Below the pieces are notes generated by a model. It searched no databases. It was not told where the DNA came from and saw nothing but the letters and a program-made list of their open reading frames with translations. 64,000 bases of DNA from Amylostereum areolatum (taxonomy: Eukaryota > Basidiomycota > Agaricomycetes > Russulales > Stereaceae), in NCBI GenBank assembly GCA_012932865.1, contig SAXG01000080.1, positions 122,753 to 186,752 of the forward strand, read 5' to 3'. Shown one piece after another: positions 23,106-33,453 of this stretch. Position 1 is the first letter of the stretch, and each line of letters opens with the position of its first letter. A program made the translations under genes and the position numbers.

Positions 23106-24763
23106 TCACAGCTCGTCGCGCGTCTTCCTCTCTCCGTCCTTGTTTCCAACACCAAGTCGTCCGAGCCACTCGCGCATGATCGCGTTCACCTCGACGGGGT
23201 GTTCAATATGCACCCAGTGAGCGCCGGGGATAGCCTACGCGTCCATGAACGATCAGCTGCATTCATGTTTTTTTTTGTTCGACCGAGCAACGTGCGCGTA
23301 CCTTTTGCTCGAGGTCAGGGAGGAATTGCGCGGAGCTGAGCAGGCTCGCGGCGAGTACCCAGTCGGCGACGGGGTCCTATTATGAAAAAGAGCGCAAAAG
23401 GTCACGACTTGACGGTCGGGAGATTAGCGAAGACAGACAAGAGCGTACCTGCGTTGGCAAGATGCTCAAGACGGGTTGGAACACGCGAAACTCGCCGTGC
23501 TCCTGCGCCGCCTTCCACGACGCGTATCGCGCCTGCACCGTGCTCAGCCCCCGCTTCAAAAAGCTCGACCATAGACCCGCGCTAGCTCACCTCGTCTTGG
23601 TAGAAATACAGCGCTGTATCGTTGTTTGATGATCAGCGCGGCGGGCGGGGAGGCGCGCACGGGGAGGATACGCACTGTGATTGAATCGTTGGATGGAGTA
23701 CTGTTCCACCATGTAGTCCTCTTCGTCAGGCGTGAAGAACGGGATGGGCGGGATCTGGGCCGGGCGTCAGCGTTGGCAACGAGGTACCTTTGGGGGAGAA
23801 TACGCACCTCGGCTACGCCCTTCCACCCCTCCATGAACGAGTTCGAACTGAGGAGAAATTCCTCCGGCGGGGGGCTGTCGACCGTGCGCAAGGTGCCGCG
23901 GAGCGTGCGCCGGACGTCGCGCGAGAGTTCTTCGATGGACGCCTGGGTGTTGCTGGAGAACGCGAGTTGGTACGCGAGGCGGGGAAGGTGCGGGACGAGA
24001 GCTTCGATGGGCGTGAATGGGCCATGGCTCGGGACGTACTAGGGTTTGAAATGAAAAGAAAAGAAAGGGCGTGAATGGGTGCGCAGAGGGAGAGGGGGGA
24101 CGCGCGTACGGGAATGGCGATGCCCACGACTGCCTCGATCAAGTCCGGCCTCGTACGCGCGGCTTCGTAGCAGACTTGGGTTCCCCAGTCGTGTCTGGTG
24201 GAAGATGTAAGGAAAAGACGGACGGGCGTGTGAGTCCATACGACGTACCCCACGCAAATCGCCTTGGCGACGTTTGAATCACGAAGGATGCAGGAGAGGT
24301 CGTCGACGAGGTCCGGCATCGTTCCCGACGTCTTCACGTCGCCCGGGTGCGTCGACTCTCCAAACCCGCGAGAATCCGGGATGATCAGGCGGTAGTCGTC
24401 CTGGGGCGTTGTCGTTCGTGAGCTAGAGCGAGGTAGGATGGGTGGTGACGGGCGTGACGCACCTTGAATTCATCTATCTGGTACTTCCAAGTGCTCCACA
24501 GACTCGGCCATCCGTGCAGCATCAGCATCGTCCTCTCAGCGGAGGGGTTCACGTCCACATAATCTGCAATGCGGACGGTGAGCACGCTGCTGGGAAGACG
24601 GGAAAGACCGGGAGGACGCACGGAGTTCGAGGGCGACCTCTTGGTCCGTGGCGCGGTTAAGGCCGGGGCAACGCGCGACCTTCTTCGTATAATCCCGCGG
24701 GTTGAACGCCGTCGCGCAAAGCGCAAAGGGAAGGACAGCGAGAAAGAAAATTGAACGGTGCAT
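23106..24763 (-). CDS. Alpha/beta-hydrolase, epoxide hydrolase type, with signal peptide and C-terminal RDEL
   Basis: Start ATG at 24763 gives a signal peptide (MHRSIFFLAVLPFALCATAF). Exons then read YVDVNPSAERTMLMLHGWPS (HGWP oxyanion motif), SRGFGESTHPGDVKTSGTM, ICVGHDWGTQVCYEAARTRP (nucleophile Asp in GHDWG; the GHD codons are split by an intron), a cap region (PSHGPFTPIEALVPHLPRLA, SSNSFMEGWKGVAE, FFTPDEEDYMVEQYSIQSFN) and GAHWVHIEHPVEVNAIMREW with the catalytic His. The protein ends ERKTRDEL. The nucleophile Asp and HGxP motif place it with epoxide hydrolases rather than serine esterases. Signal peptide plus RDEL suggests retention in the ER lumen, though HDEL/KDEL are the better-tested fungal signals. 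Substrate unknown: xenobiotic or fatty-acid epoxides are typical. Seven or so short introns. Confidence 0.85.
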
Positions 24764-25899
24764 TTCGTGGCGAGTAAAGGAGGTCAGTCACTGTCAGTTT
24801 CGAAATTCGGAACGGACGATGTGGTGGTGCCTTGCATCGGTCTACAGATAGCCGTTTACCGACGGGTGCCAGACTTGGCGGCGAAGCATGACCGTGCAGC
24901 AGCAAGTCGGGAGCAGGATTGCGGAGGGGGAGGGACATGGAACGAAGAGACGAGAAGATCCACGGTTGGCGGAAAGGTGCAGATCGGGAGGCGGTGGGAG
25001 GGCAATTTCTCGGTGATCATTTGGGCAATAGCGCTGGGAAATGGGATGGCACGTGATGGGAGCACAGATATTGCATGTATGCACGTGATCGCGTCGCGTC
25101 GCGTCGACTTGGTACGAGTCATCGCATCGCACCTTCTCGTCGGTGAGTTCGTAGGATGGTATGTTTCCACCGTCGGCCTTTTGTGATCAAGAGTGCTCGT
25201 CGGCTCATTAAACATGTATGTGCTTCAACATCGAAGTGCTGGAGCCTCTTCTCCGAGTGCGCCAGACGACAGAGCTACTCTAAGGTCTCTGTGCATCAAT
25301 TGTAGCCTGTAGGCTTGTCAAAGCGTGGTTTTCTAAAAGATCATGACAGATGATATAATAATCGCGAAGCTAAAAAATGCACTGACGCCATCCATTAGGT
25401 CTGTTCCCCAGCCATCGCTTATAATTATATACCTACCTTCGCCGTCTCAGACGACTAGCCTCAAGTTCAACACCGAGGACCTGTTTCAGCCACAGAGAAC
25501 AAGCGAGCTTCGGATCCGTTGACATGAGAACCTCACAAACTATTCTGTCCGTAGAGACCTACCTGTAAAGTTTGATCATAATCGGCTGCAATGGTCGTTT
25601 GGCGGTCGTCGCCCCTCGGCCACTGATCTTATGCTTTCGACCACTGGACGTAAAGAACTCTTCCTTTACTGACTTTGTTCTATATTCCTCTCCTGCGTGG
25701 GATAGTCAGAGAGAAAGCATCCGACGAGAATGAGATATGCGTGTCCTGCTTGTATGGCCCCTTTGTTCGTACCGACTCTTGGTATCCACTTCGCCGTCCA
25801 AAGCGCCTTCCAACTTCTCCGTCCATTTACCCACCTTTGGCATGCAATAATGATGCATTAACTCGTCCAATGTGGCATTGTGATCTCTTTGCTTCGTAC
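24764..25899. other. Intergenic between divergent genes
   Basis: Contains the epoxide hydrolase promoter. Remaining sequence is AT-richer with no supported gene. Confidence 0.4.
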
Positions 25900-25901
25900 T
25901 A

Positions 25902-26114
25902 CAGTCATTTGCATATGAGATGATAATTCACGCCGTGAAAAACTTGTTTGTTCGGACCAAACAATCGCCTTATTCGGAAGATCGGAGCGACCGGCAGCGG
26001 CGGCAGGCAACGGATCAGGCACATCTTGCCCATTATGGTATTTGTGTGGCTCAAGCAAACAGAAACAAACAGATTTTTCACCGCGCGAATTATCATCTCA
26101 TATGCAAACGACTG
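25902..26114. mobile_element. 213-bp MITE with ~40-bp TIRs and TA target duplication
   Basis: Left end cagtcatttgcatatgagat... and right end ...atctcatatgcaaacgactg are inverted over about 40 bp with few mismatches (gataattc and gtgaaaaa are also mirrored). TA flanks both ends (25900-25901, 26115-26116), as expected for Tc1/mariner-type non-autonomous elements, whose ends often begin CAGT. No coding capacity. Confidence 0.85.
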
Positions 26115-26343
26115 TAACGGTCGTCAAGAGCGAAAGGGAGACCTGGACCATTTCCTGATTAGGGGCGCCTTACGAAGCAAAAAACGCGACTCTTCTTGCC
26201 CGCTTCTCGCGTTACTCCTTTCCTCGAGTCCATCACCTCGAGTCCTTTCTGCCTTCCTCCCGCTGTAAAAAACCGTGCTGAGCTCTCCATCACTCGCCTC
26301 GCGGTATCTGACGTACAAAAAACGCTGACGCGTGGCACAGGCG

Positions 26344-28586
26344 ATGCTAAACGGCGCTGCCTTCTATCAAGCACGCCCCGGCCCCGCCCCGCCCTCCAAC
26401 ACGCACCCGCTCTACGTCGACGTCGGGATGAGTCACCAATACGGTCTTCAGCCCATCCCGACGCCGCCGCCCTCCGCGCACGGCATGCCCTCCCGCGCCC
26501 ACACCCCCGCCGGCAGCAACGCCTTCTCACCGAGTGCCCTCGCCCGCCCGAGTCATCGCCATTCCCTGCCCAACATCTCCGACTACGCCCTCAACAGCAC
26601 ACCCATCGGCGAACTGGGCCGTCGCCCTGCACCGCCCACGTCCCTGCACCAAAACGGCGTGCGCCCGATGGCCATCCAGCACGCTCAACAGCAGCAGCCG
26701 CCGCGCCAACAGCAACGACAACAGCAGCACGCTCAGCACCAAATTTTCGTTCAGCATCCACACCAGCAACAGCCACCCCACCGCCCGTCTGCTGCCCCCC
26801 TCGATCACGTCCGATCCGCCTCCTATCCCCATTCCCGCCCCACGACCTCCCAGTCCCAGATCCAACCCCAGTCCCAACCTCCCCCGCAGCCCCAACCGCC
26901 TCTCGCCTCCTTCGACCCTGCCCAGACAACCCAACTCCTCCTCCAGCCCGCCAAAGCCCTCTTCGAGCAAACCTGGGCGACGACCGTCGGCGCCGTGCAG
27001 CACGAGCTTGGGATGTACGCCCGCGCGCACGACGCAGTGCTCGAGCAAAACCGCGTGATCGAGCAAGACTACCGCTCGCTGTACCAGGCGTACGTCAAAA
27101 CCGATGCGGAGCGGATGCGGCTGGCGGGCGAGCTCGAAGTCGCGCGGGTCGCGCTCGGGAAGGAAGACCAGGCGACGCGCGAGATGCAGCTGCGGAACGG
27201 ACAAAGTACGTCAATCGGCCGCCCTCACTCCCTGCACACCGCCCCATTCTTTCCGGGACACAAGGGTGCCATCGGTTTTGGTGCGTTGACTGTGACTTGG
27301 GGAACCACATATGTCTCCCAAGACATAGTTATCGGCCCTCCCGAGATCGGGTTAACTCTTACCGCCCGGAAACAAGGGCGTCGCGTTCGCAGTGTCTTTT
27401 TCTGCCAGCTTTTTATCATGCCTAATTTGCTTTTCGTTTTCCAGTAGCGCTCCAGTCCCAGAAGATGCGCGAAGCGTACTCTCGCGCCGCGAGCGACATG
27501 GAAATCACCGCGAAGGCCGTGCAACGTGTACGTTCCTATCTCTTCCAGCTGTCCCACACATTGGAGACCGCATTTGTGCTCTTCGCGTTGCCGGGGTTTC
27601 GTTTACTTTTGGAGCGGGACCCGTGGGGACGGGGTGGGACATGCCTTCCTCAGGTATACCCACCTCCCGTCTCGAACGGTGTTGCACCCGTTCTCGCTCT
27701 CGGAGTAAACGCGGACCCCGCTCGCCAGGAACTGTGAAGCGGCCTCGAATCTGTGGAGCAGCTTTCTTCGCGCGTCCTCCTTCTCACCCTCTCCCAACAG
27801 TGCCTCGACACCTGCAAATGCGGCGCCGCGCCCTCTGCCTTCTCGCAGCGGCCCGTCTCGCTCAACCCGCCCACGTCTGCGCCCATGGCCTTCGCGCCGG
27901 CGCACCCGCCTCCGAAGACGGAGTTCATCGATCTGACGATGCAGATGGACACGCCGCCCGCGGAGGCACCGACGCCGGGCGATCTGCGCAGGGAACGCGA
28001 GGACGGCGGGGAACGGGACGAGCATCCGTCGAAGCGGATCAAGCTCGCGGAGGACGAGCTCCAGCGGCCTTTCGTGTTCCATCCGGAGCCACCTCCGACC
28101 TTCCCACCCGACAGGCCCCATGGCCAACGCGCAGACGGCGCGATGACGCTGTTCAACGGCGGGCCCGTCGCCCAACCAAAATTCGAGCCAGACACCGAGG
28201 CAAGCCACCTGCCGACGCCCGCGTCGGACCCGCAGCCGTCGCCGACGCTGTCCACGAACCCGCCGCCGTCGGCGCCCGAATTGGACGACGCGGACGCGGA
28301 CATGCAAGCGGTGCCGCCGGCGCCGCCCCGGCAGCGCGCGAGGATCGGGGTCAACCACCTGGAGCTCGCGTACGCGCGGGAGGACGGGCAGATGGTGTGT
28401 CGGATGTGCAAGCTGCGGCAGCAGGAGGACACGGAGACGCAGGTGACGGCGTTCGCGGCGAACGCGCCGGGGGAGGTGCTGATCGGGCACTGCGAGGAGT
28501 GCCATCCGGCGGCGTGCGCGTCGCTGGTGAGCATGAGCCCGTCGCAGATCGTCGAGATGAAGCAGCGGATCGCGGCGTCGTCCTAG
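26344..28586 (+). CDS. Gln/Pro-rich protein with coiled coil and C-terminal Cys/His motif
   Basis: Start taken at the ATG at 26344 (MLNGAAFYQARPG). Exon 1 is low complexity, with Gln and Pro runs around 26690-26900, then a coiled-coil helix (AKALFEQTWATTVGAVQHEL...DYRSLYQAYVKTDAERMRLA). A 250-bp intron-like gap follows, then a short exon QSQKMREAYSRAASDMEITA, another gap, and a last exon with an acidic/basic stretch (GERDEHPSKRIKLAEDELQ, NLS-like). The final ~85 residues hold CRMCKLRQQED...LIGHCEECHPAAC, a CxxC...HCxxCH pattern that could bind zinc, ending QIVEMKQRIAAS. I do not recognise a named family. A nuclear or transcription-associated role is a guess from Gln/Pro-rich composition, NLS and zinc-type motif. 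The two internal introns are longer than the local norm, so the middle of the model is uncertain. Confidence 0.7.
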
Positions 28587-28874
28587 CTTCTTTTCTTTCT
28601 CTTTTTTTTGCGGTTTGCTGTCTTGTCGCGTATTCTTTCCAGACTAGTTTTGTTATAGTTGTGTACCCCACTCTCCCTTATTTAAGTTAGATGTCCTGGG
28701 CCTCGTCCTCTAATGCGCTTATGCCATCGCTATGTTTTCGTTTTCTTTTTCTCTCGAGTCTTTGACCCACTGGAATCCACCGCAACTCGTGCACGACGCG
28801 GCGAACCCTAGACTGGAGGCCGAGTCTTTAACGGACACTGACGAGGCGAGCAGGTAGTGTCTAGTTAAAGACTG
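28587..28874. other. Short intergenic stretch with hairpin at 28823-28873
   Basis: T-rich 3' region of the plus-strand gene ending at 28586, then an inverted repeat: agtctttaac(g)gacact at 28823-28839 and agtgtc(ta)gttaaagact at 28856-28873, stopping one base before the terminal repeat of the helicase/DUF6589 element. Confidence 0.6.
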
Positions 28875-29058
28875 GTAGAATTCGTCGGGCGTTGATAGGG
28901 ATCTGCGACACCTCGGCCGCGTCATCGACCCCGTCCCGATTTGGGCACGTCCTGCACGTGATAGCCAGCGGAAACGCGTCTCGGGCTTCGACGCGTCGGA
29001 ACTCTATCTACCCCCCTTACACCTACTTCATCATATTGCTACCGTCCCTTCTCCCCAC

Positions 29059-30574
29059 ATGGAACCCAATGAAGATGGAGGGGATGATTCCACACGCGGT
29101 GACCCACTATCGGAAAGTCTTGTCTCACAACTGGATGCGATCTCGTCGACTGCCTCAGAAAACGCGCGCGCGGCACTTAGAAAAGTTCATTCGGTAACGG
29201 GAGGGAAGATCACCCTTCGAGAAGACCAGCTGCTTGCAGCGGCGTACTACAACGAGGGATACGACACTGTGCTGGTCGCTCGGACTGGCTCTGGAAAAAC
29301 GATGCAAATCATCATTGCCGCGCTCATGAACCCCAAAAAGGTTGTACTTGTCTTGTCCCCTTTGAAGCGTTTGCAAGACTCTATGGTACAGTATATGCGC
29401 CTTCATTCTTATTGAAAGACTCTCTAAGTGTCATTAGGCTCTCGAAATCCTGGAATCCACGGGCCTCGCCGCTGTAGCAATAAACCAAGACATGCGCTAC
29501 AACTTAGATGCTTGGCTGGTAAGTCGTGGTTCGGCCTGGATGTCTTGTCCACGAATTTAACAACACCGTACGACAGGGGATCGAGAAGGGAGAATACAGT
29601 GTCATCCTTACCTCGCCCGAGCAGTGCGGAACAATCAACGGCCACTCAACTCGTCTGCAAACCCTCCTCAAAGACAACACAGCATTCCGTTGCAACGTTG
29701 CACGTCTGGTCGTGGATGAGGCCCATCTGATTTACCTGTGGGGACTTCCGAGCAGTGACAAGGCTGCCTTTCGGGAAGCCTGGAGTCGAATCTCGGACCT
29801 GCGCATCAAGTTGCCGGCATCGACGCCGGTTCTCCTCTTGTCTGCAACAGCTCCCCCTCATATGATCACGGCATGGGAGAAAACACTTCATCTTCGGGAA
29901 AATTACAAGGTCCTTAGGTACACCAGCAACCGCTCCAACCAGTTCTATGCAATCCATCCCGTCCACGGCGATCTCAAGGACTTTCGGAACCTGAGGATGC
30001 TCGTACCCCGAAACATCGAGGCCGCGGGTTCTATCTCGCTCGAGCAGCTCATCGCGAACCTCCGAAAGACGCTCGTATTCGTAGACAGTATCGATTTGAT
30101 ACGTGCCTCTGCTAAGGGATTGTATCTGCTCTTCCCCCTCTGGATTCGACCGGCGCTCATTCGGAGGAATATCATACGTACCTACTACTCTGGAATGTCT
30201 CGTTACCAACTGGACAAAGTCTTCGAGGAGTTCAAGAATGGCGATTGCAAGATTCTCGTTGCCACCAGCGCATTCTCTCAGGTAAGTACTTTGTTAGACT
30301 CTGACGAAGATCGCTCCTGAGGTACAAATTGCAACAGGGCGTAAATGTTCCCGATATCGAAATCGTGATACAGTACGGCCTCTGCCAATGGGTTGAAGAG
30401 CTCGTGCAACGCTTCGGTCGCAACGCGCGCCTCCCGCATATACATGGGCTCTCTCTATTGCTGGCTGAACCGTGGGCGTGGACACCGTCAGGTAAACCGG
30501 GACCAAAGGAACTCCGAACATCTACAGCCATGAAGGCGTACGCTAAGAGATATTGGAGCGATTCCTGGACGTAA
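29059..30574 (+). CDS. RecQ-like DEAH helicase, C-terminally truncated
   Basis: Start ATG at 29059 (MEPNEDGGDDSTRG). Exon 1 has the Q-like motif (TLREDQLLAAAYYNEGYDTV) and Walker A ARTGSGKT (29278-29301). After two short introns (GTACAG...CATTAG and GTAAGT...ACGACAG) come AINQDMRYNLDAWL, GEYSVILTSPEQ, DEAH at 29715-29726 (VVDEAHLIYLWG), LLLSATAPPHM (motif III), YYSGMSRYQLDKVFEEFKNG and ILVATSAFSQ. The last exon has GVNVPDIEIVIQYG and motif VI QRFGRNAR (30407-30430), then LLLAEPWAW. This is the basidiomycete RecQ-like family often found in many copies. Full family members continue after LLAEPW with a Cys-containing zinc-binding region; here the frame runs into antisense DUF6589 sequence and stops after SDSWT. 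The ATPase core looks intact, so partial activity is conceivable. Confidence 0.85.
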
Positions 30575-33253
30575 TTCCGCGCCCCAACACCGCAAAACCA
30601 TATGGTAAACAGCCCGAGCAGTTTCTTGACGCGTCCAAAGTCTCCAGACTTGATGGAGGCCTCCATTTGCGCGATAAGCAGGAAGTCGCGGAACATCAAC
30701 TTGACGTTGAGCTTGAGCGCGTCGTCGGCCTTGTGATCAGCAAGCGTTGGATCCGATGCGTGCTTCTGTATTATCGTTCGTGCTATGCCCAGGAGTTGGT
30801 CAGCAGACGGTTCCGTGGCTGCAAACGCGTCGAGGTCGTCGTGGTCGCATTCGAGCTTGAATGCAGAGAGAGCTAGACCATAAAGGACTTGCAGTTGAGT
30901 GGACTTGACCGCATGGAAGTCTGGGTGCTCGGAGTTGTGCCGCTTTTTGTCCAGGAGTGTGATGAATGACTGGAGACTGCCGTGATCACGAGCGTCTCCA
31001 CGGTGGTGATTCAAGCTGCACCAGACGGCATTCATGAGATAGTGAAGACCTCCAGGAGCGACCTGCGGGTTCTTCATGGATTCAAAGTTTGTTTCGCCGT
31101 CGCACCGGATACGCGCCGCTCCTCGAATCATCGCGTTCGAGAACTGGTCGTTGATTGAGGGGATTGCGCGGTCCTGAATCTTTCCTGACGGTGAGATGTC
31201 GATCTTGAGCTGATCCTCGAACGCCTCGCGCCAGACCTCGATGACGCCTTCTCGAGTGTTCTCTGCGGTGTCGGTAACCAGTAGTGTATATGATTTGTTT
31301 TTGAAGTTTGACGGAGGGGGGAGGACAGAAGCGTACTGGAGAGCGTCATCTTTCTTGTACTTGCAACGTCGTGAGTCTATCGAGAACGCGGGCGAGAAAT
31401 CGAGTAGCATGTGAACCAGCATCTTGGCTTGCTCCTCGAGAATCCAGCCCATTGTCTCCTCACAGGGTTGAACGTGCTTGCTGAAACTAAGCTCCTCCAG
31501 GCGGTTGATGTTACCTAGGATCGGTTGAAGCCGTAGGTCGTCTTCGTTAGTGTCGTCGACCCCTCGAAGTTCGTAGATCATCATAACGGTGCCGACGAGC
31601 ATACGAGGTGGAGCACCCGGTCGCTGTTCCACATGGATTGAGGCTGAAGTTTGCATGTTGTCAAAGTTAAACGCAATTCGTAACCCCTGGCCGAGGGCTC
31701 GGGCATCGGCCATGAGCATCTTGCAAAGCGTGTCGAGTTGACGAGGAACCGAAGAATAGTCCAACGCGAGACCGATGCGAGCACAGATATCGATGGCATG
31801 TCTACCAACACCAGATAACCAGCCGGAAATCGTGAACGCGTGAGCAAACAGGTTGGCTCGTTCAGATCGGCCCTTCACCAGCTGCGAAATAATCACGGCG
31901 ACAGCCTAGGATGAGGCCATGCCATCAGTATAAGTGCCCAAGATCATTGACCAGAACGTGCGGTGCTCTCACCTTCTTGTCCCTTTCCAGGGCTTTCGGA
32001 TTCTGTTCGCGCTCAACACGCTGGGTCCGAATCACCTTGAGGAGGGTCCTTTGGAGTGGCTTTGCGTGCTCGTCAATGTGTGGCTGGATGTCCCTCTCGA
32101 TGCTAAAGTCCAGAAGACCTTGCGGTGTGAGCTCCTTCGCGCTCTGTCGATACACCTTGACTAGAGCGTCCACGCTGTTCGAAAACGTATCCGCGACGGC
32201 ATCCAGAGACTTCGAGGCTATCCATGTGTCCATCTGCGTCCTGGCCACGTTGCTTGAATTCCAGATGAGGTCCAAGATTTCTCCTAGGCAGCCGCTGCGA
32301 GCCACTTGCAACGCGAGGCTCTTGGTCCGCGCCGAGGCGTTTTCTGCAAACAGAGCAAGAAGAAAGGTCTCCGTCCCGCCCTGACGACGCGAACGGGTAA
32401 AGGACTCAATTGCATTACACAGTCTTTGGTCCTTGGAGATACGGTTACGTCGGGACACCGATGTGGGGATCATGCTGGAGGTGGCTGTATGCGCACTTGC
32501 TTCGGATGTATGCGTGGTGTTTGTCGATTCATGAACCGGGTTTGTTGGATCTGGGGTGGGCGTTCGGATACCGACAAGGGAGGGGAGTGCGCAGGATGGT
32601 CGTGCAGGGGGTGTTAAACTCGTATGGGGTTGAGATCCACGGACAGTCTTGTCGACGCAGATCTGTATGCCCGCATCGGAACCCGAGACATTGCTGATGG
32701 GTTCGGACAGAGAACCCGACCATGAGATATCGAGAGGTGGAAGGAGCGAAGCAGAATCCGTGTATGTATTGTCGTACACGCTTTCAGGGTCGATATCCAT
32801 GCGTGTGTCATCGAGGATTGGCAAGGGAAAGTCCAATGTACGCGTCTGTCGATAACCCAGTGGAGAGAGCAGAATCCTGGGTGTTTGAGGGAACGAAGTG
32901 GAAGCAGGTGTCTGAGGCAGCGATGTAGAATTCGGAGTGCTTATTTCACTGTTAGTCAGTGCAGGGGTACCTGGAGTCGGAGAGGCTGAATCCAGGGCTA
33001 GTATTGCAGGAGACCAGTTCAAGGACCTCGGAGTCTGTGGAAGCGCAAAAGAAGTCGGAGCACAAGGGATAGCCGAGAACTTTTGATTCATAGAAATAAA
33101 ACTGTCGGCGACGATGATGGGTGGAGGCTTCGACGGTCTGACGGACTCCGGGGTGGACGTGTCATCGGCACGTAGAAATACGGGAGGGCCAGGCTTGTAT
33201 GAAGAGCGAGGGGCTGGAGTGTTCGATGGTTCTCGTGAGGGCGAAGATTCCAT
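30232..33253 (-). CDS. DUF6589 family protein, C-terminus probably lost
   Basis: Start ATG at 33253. Residues 1-300 are a Ser/Thr/Pro-rich disordered region. A conserved block follows: CNAIESFTRSRRQGGTETFL, VAREQNPKALERDKK-type end of exon 1, a 67-bp intron (31906-31972), then AVAVIISQLVKGRSERANLF, RHAIDICARIGLALDYSSV, RIAFNFDNMQTSASIHVEQR, MGWILEEQAKMLVHMLLDFS, GAARIRCDGETNFESMKN, GGLHYLMNAVWCSLNHHRGD, GSLQSFITLLDKKRHNSEHP, and FGRVKKLLGLFTIWFCGVGA. These are hallmarks of DUF6589, a large Agaricomycete family of unknown function. After ~30,550 the frame runs as antisense of the helicase 3' exon to a stop at 30232, so that tail is not family sequence. The invariant DN and DGxTNFE residues could belong to a nuclease/transposase active site (speculation). 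Confidence 0.85.
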
Positions 33254-33310
33254 TGTGATTGTAGGAAGAAGAAGTATCTATACATGGTATGAGACGCGTC
33301 GTCGCACTGG

Positions 33311-33338
33311 AGTCGCGAGTCGCGAGTCGCAAGTCGCG
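33311..33338. repeat. Short tandem repeat (agtcgcg)n near right end of element
   Basis: Four imperfect units of agtcgcg between the DUF6589 start and the right terminal repeat. Could be a subterminal protein-binding repeat or simple slippage. Confidence 0.6.
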
Positions 33339-33453
33339 CCGTCCGACATCGCGTCGGGAGCGGCATCACGTGCAGGGCGTACCCATATTCGGACGGACCT
33401 GATGACGCAATCGGTCGTTTCGCAAATCCCTATCAACGCCCGACGAATTCTAC

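Larger units (their letters stand above)
28875..33453. mobile_element. 4.6-kb TIR element with RecQ-like helicase and DUF6589 genes
   Basis: The left end from 28875 (gtagaattcgtcgggcg...) and the reverse complement of the right end from 33453 share gtagaattcgtcgggcgttg and then atagggat(c/t)tgcga(c/a)ac with only two mismatches in the first 38 bp. Similarity continues in patches (gcgtcatc, tatggg/tttggg, cctgcacgtgat) to about 95 bp. Between the ends lie two genes, both reading inward and converging near 30,550. The flanks outside show only a shared TA next to gaattc; no longer target duplication could be identified, so the exact termini may be 28875/33453 or 28878/33450. Because both genes appear cut at one junction, the copy is read as an internally deleted derivative. 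Confidence 0.8.

Noticed and set aside
26196..28690. Long plus-strand frames (409 and 432 codons) over the Gln/Pro-rich gene
   Set aside because: Out-of-frame shadows of the gene at 26344-28586. Composition is Arg/Pro/Ala-rich and ignores the splice sites.
28875..33453. Helitron or Starship identity for the element
   Set aside because: No Rep/HUH motif or tyrosine-recombinase captain was seen. Helitrons lack terminal inverted repeats and Starships are far larger.
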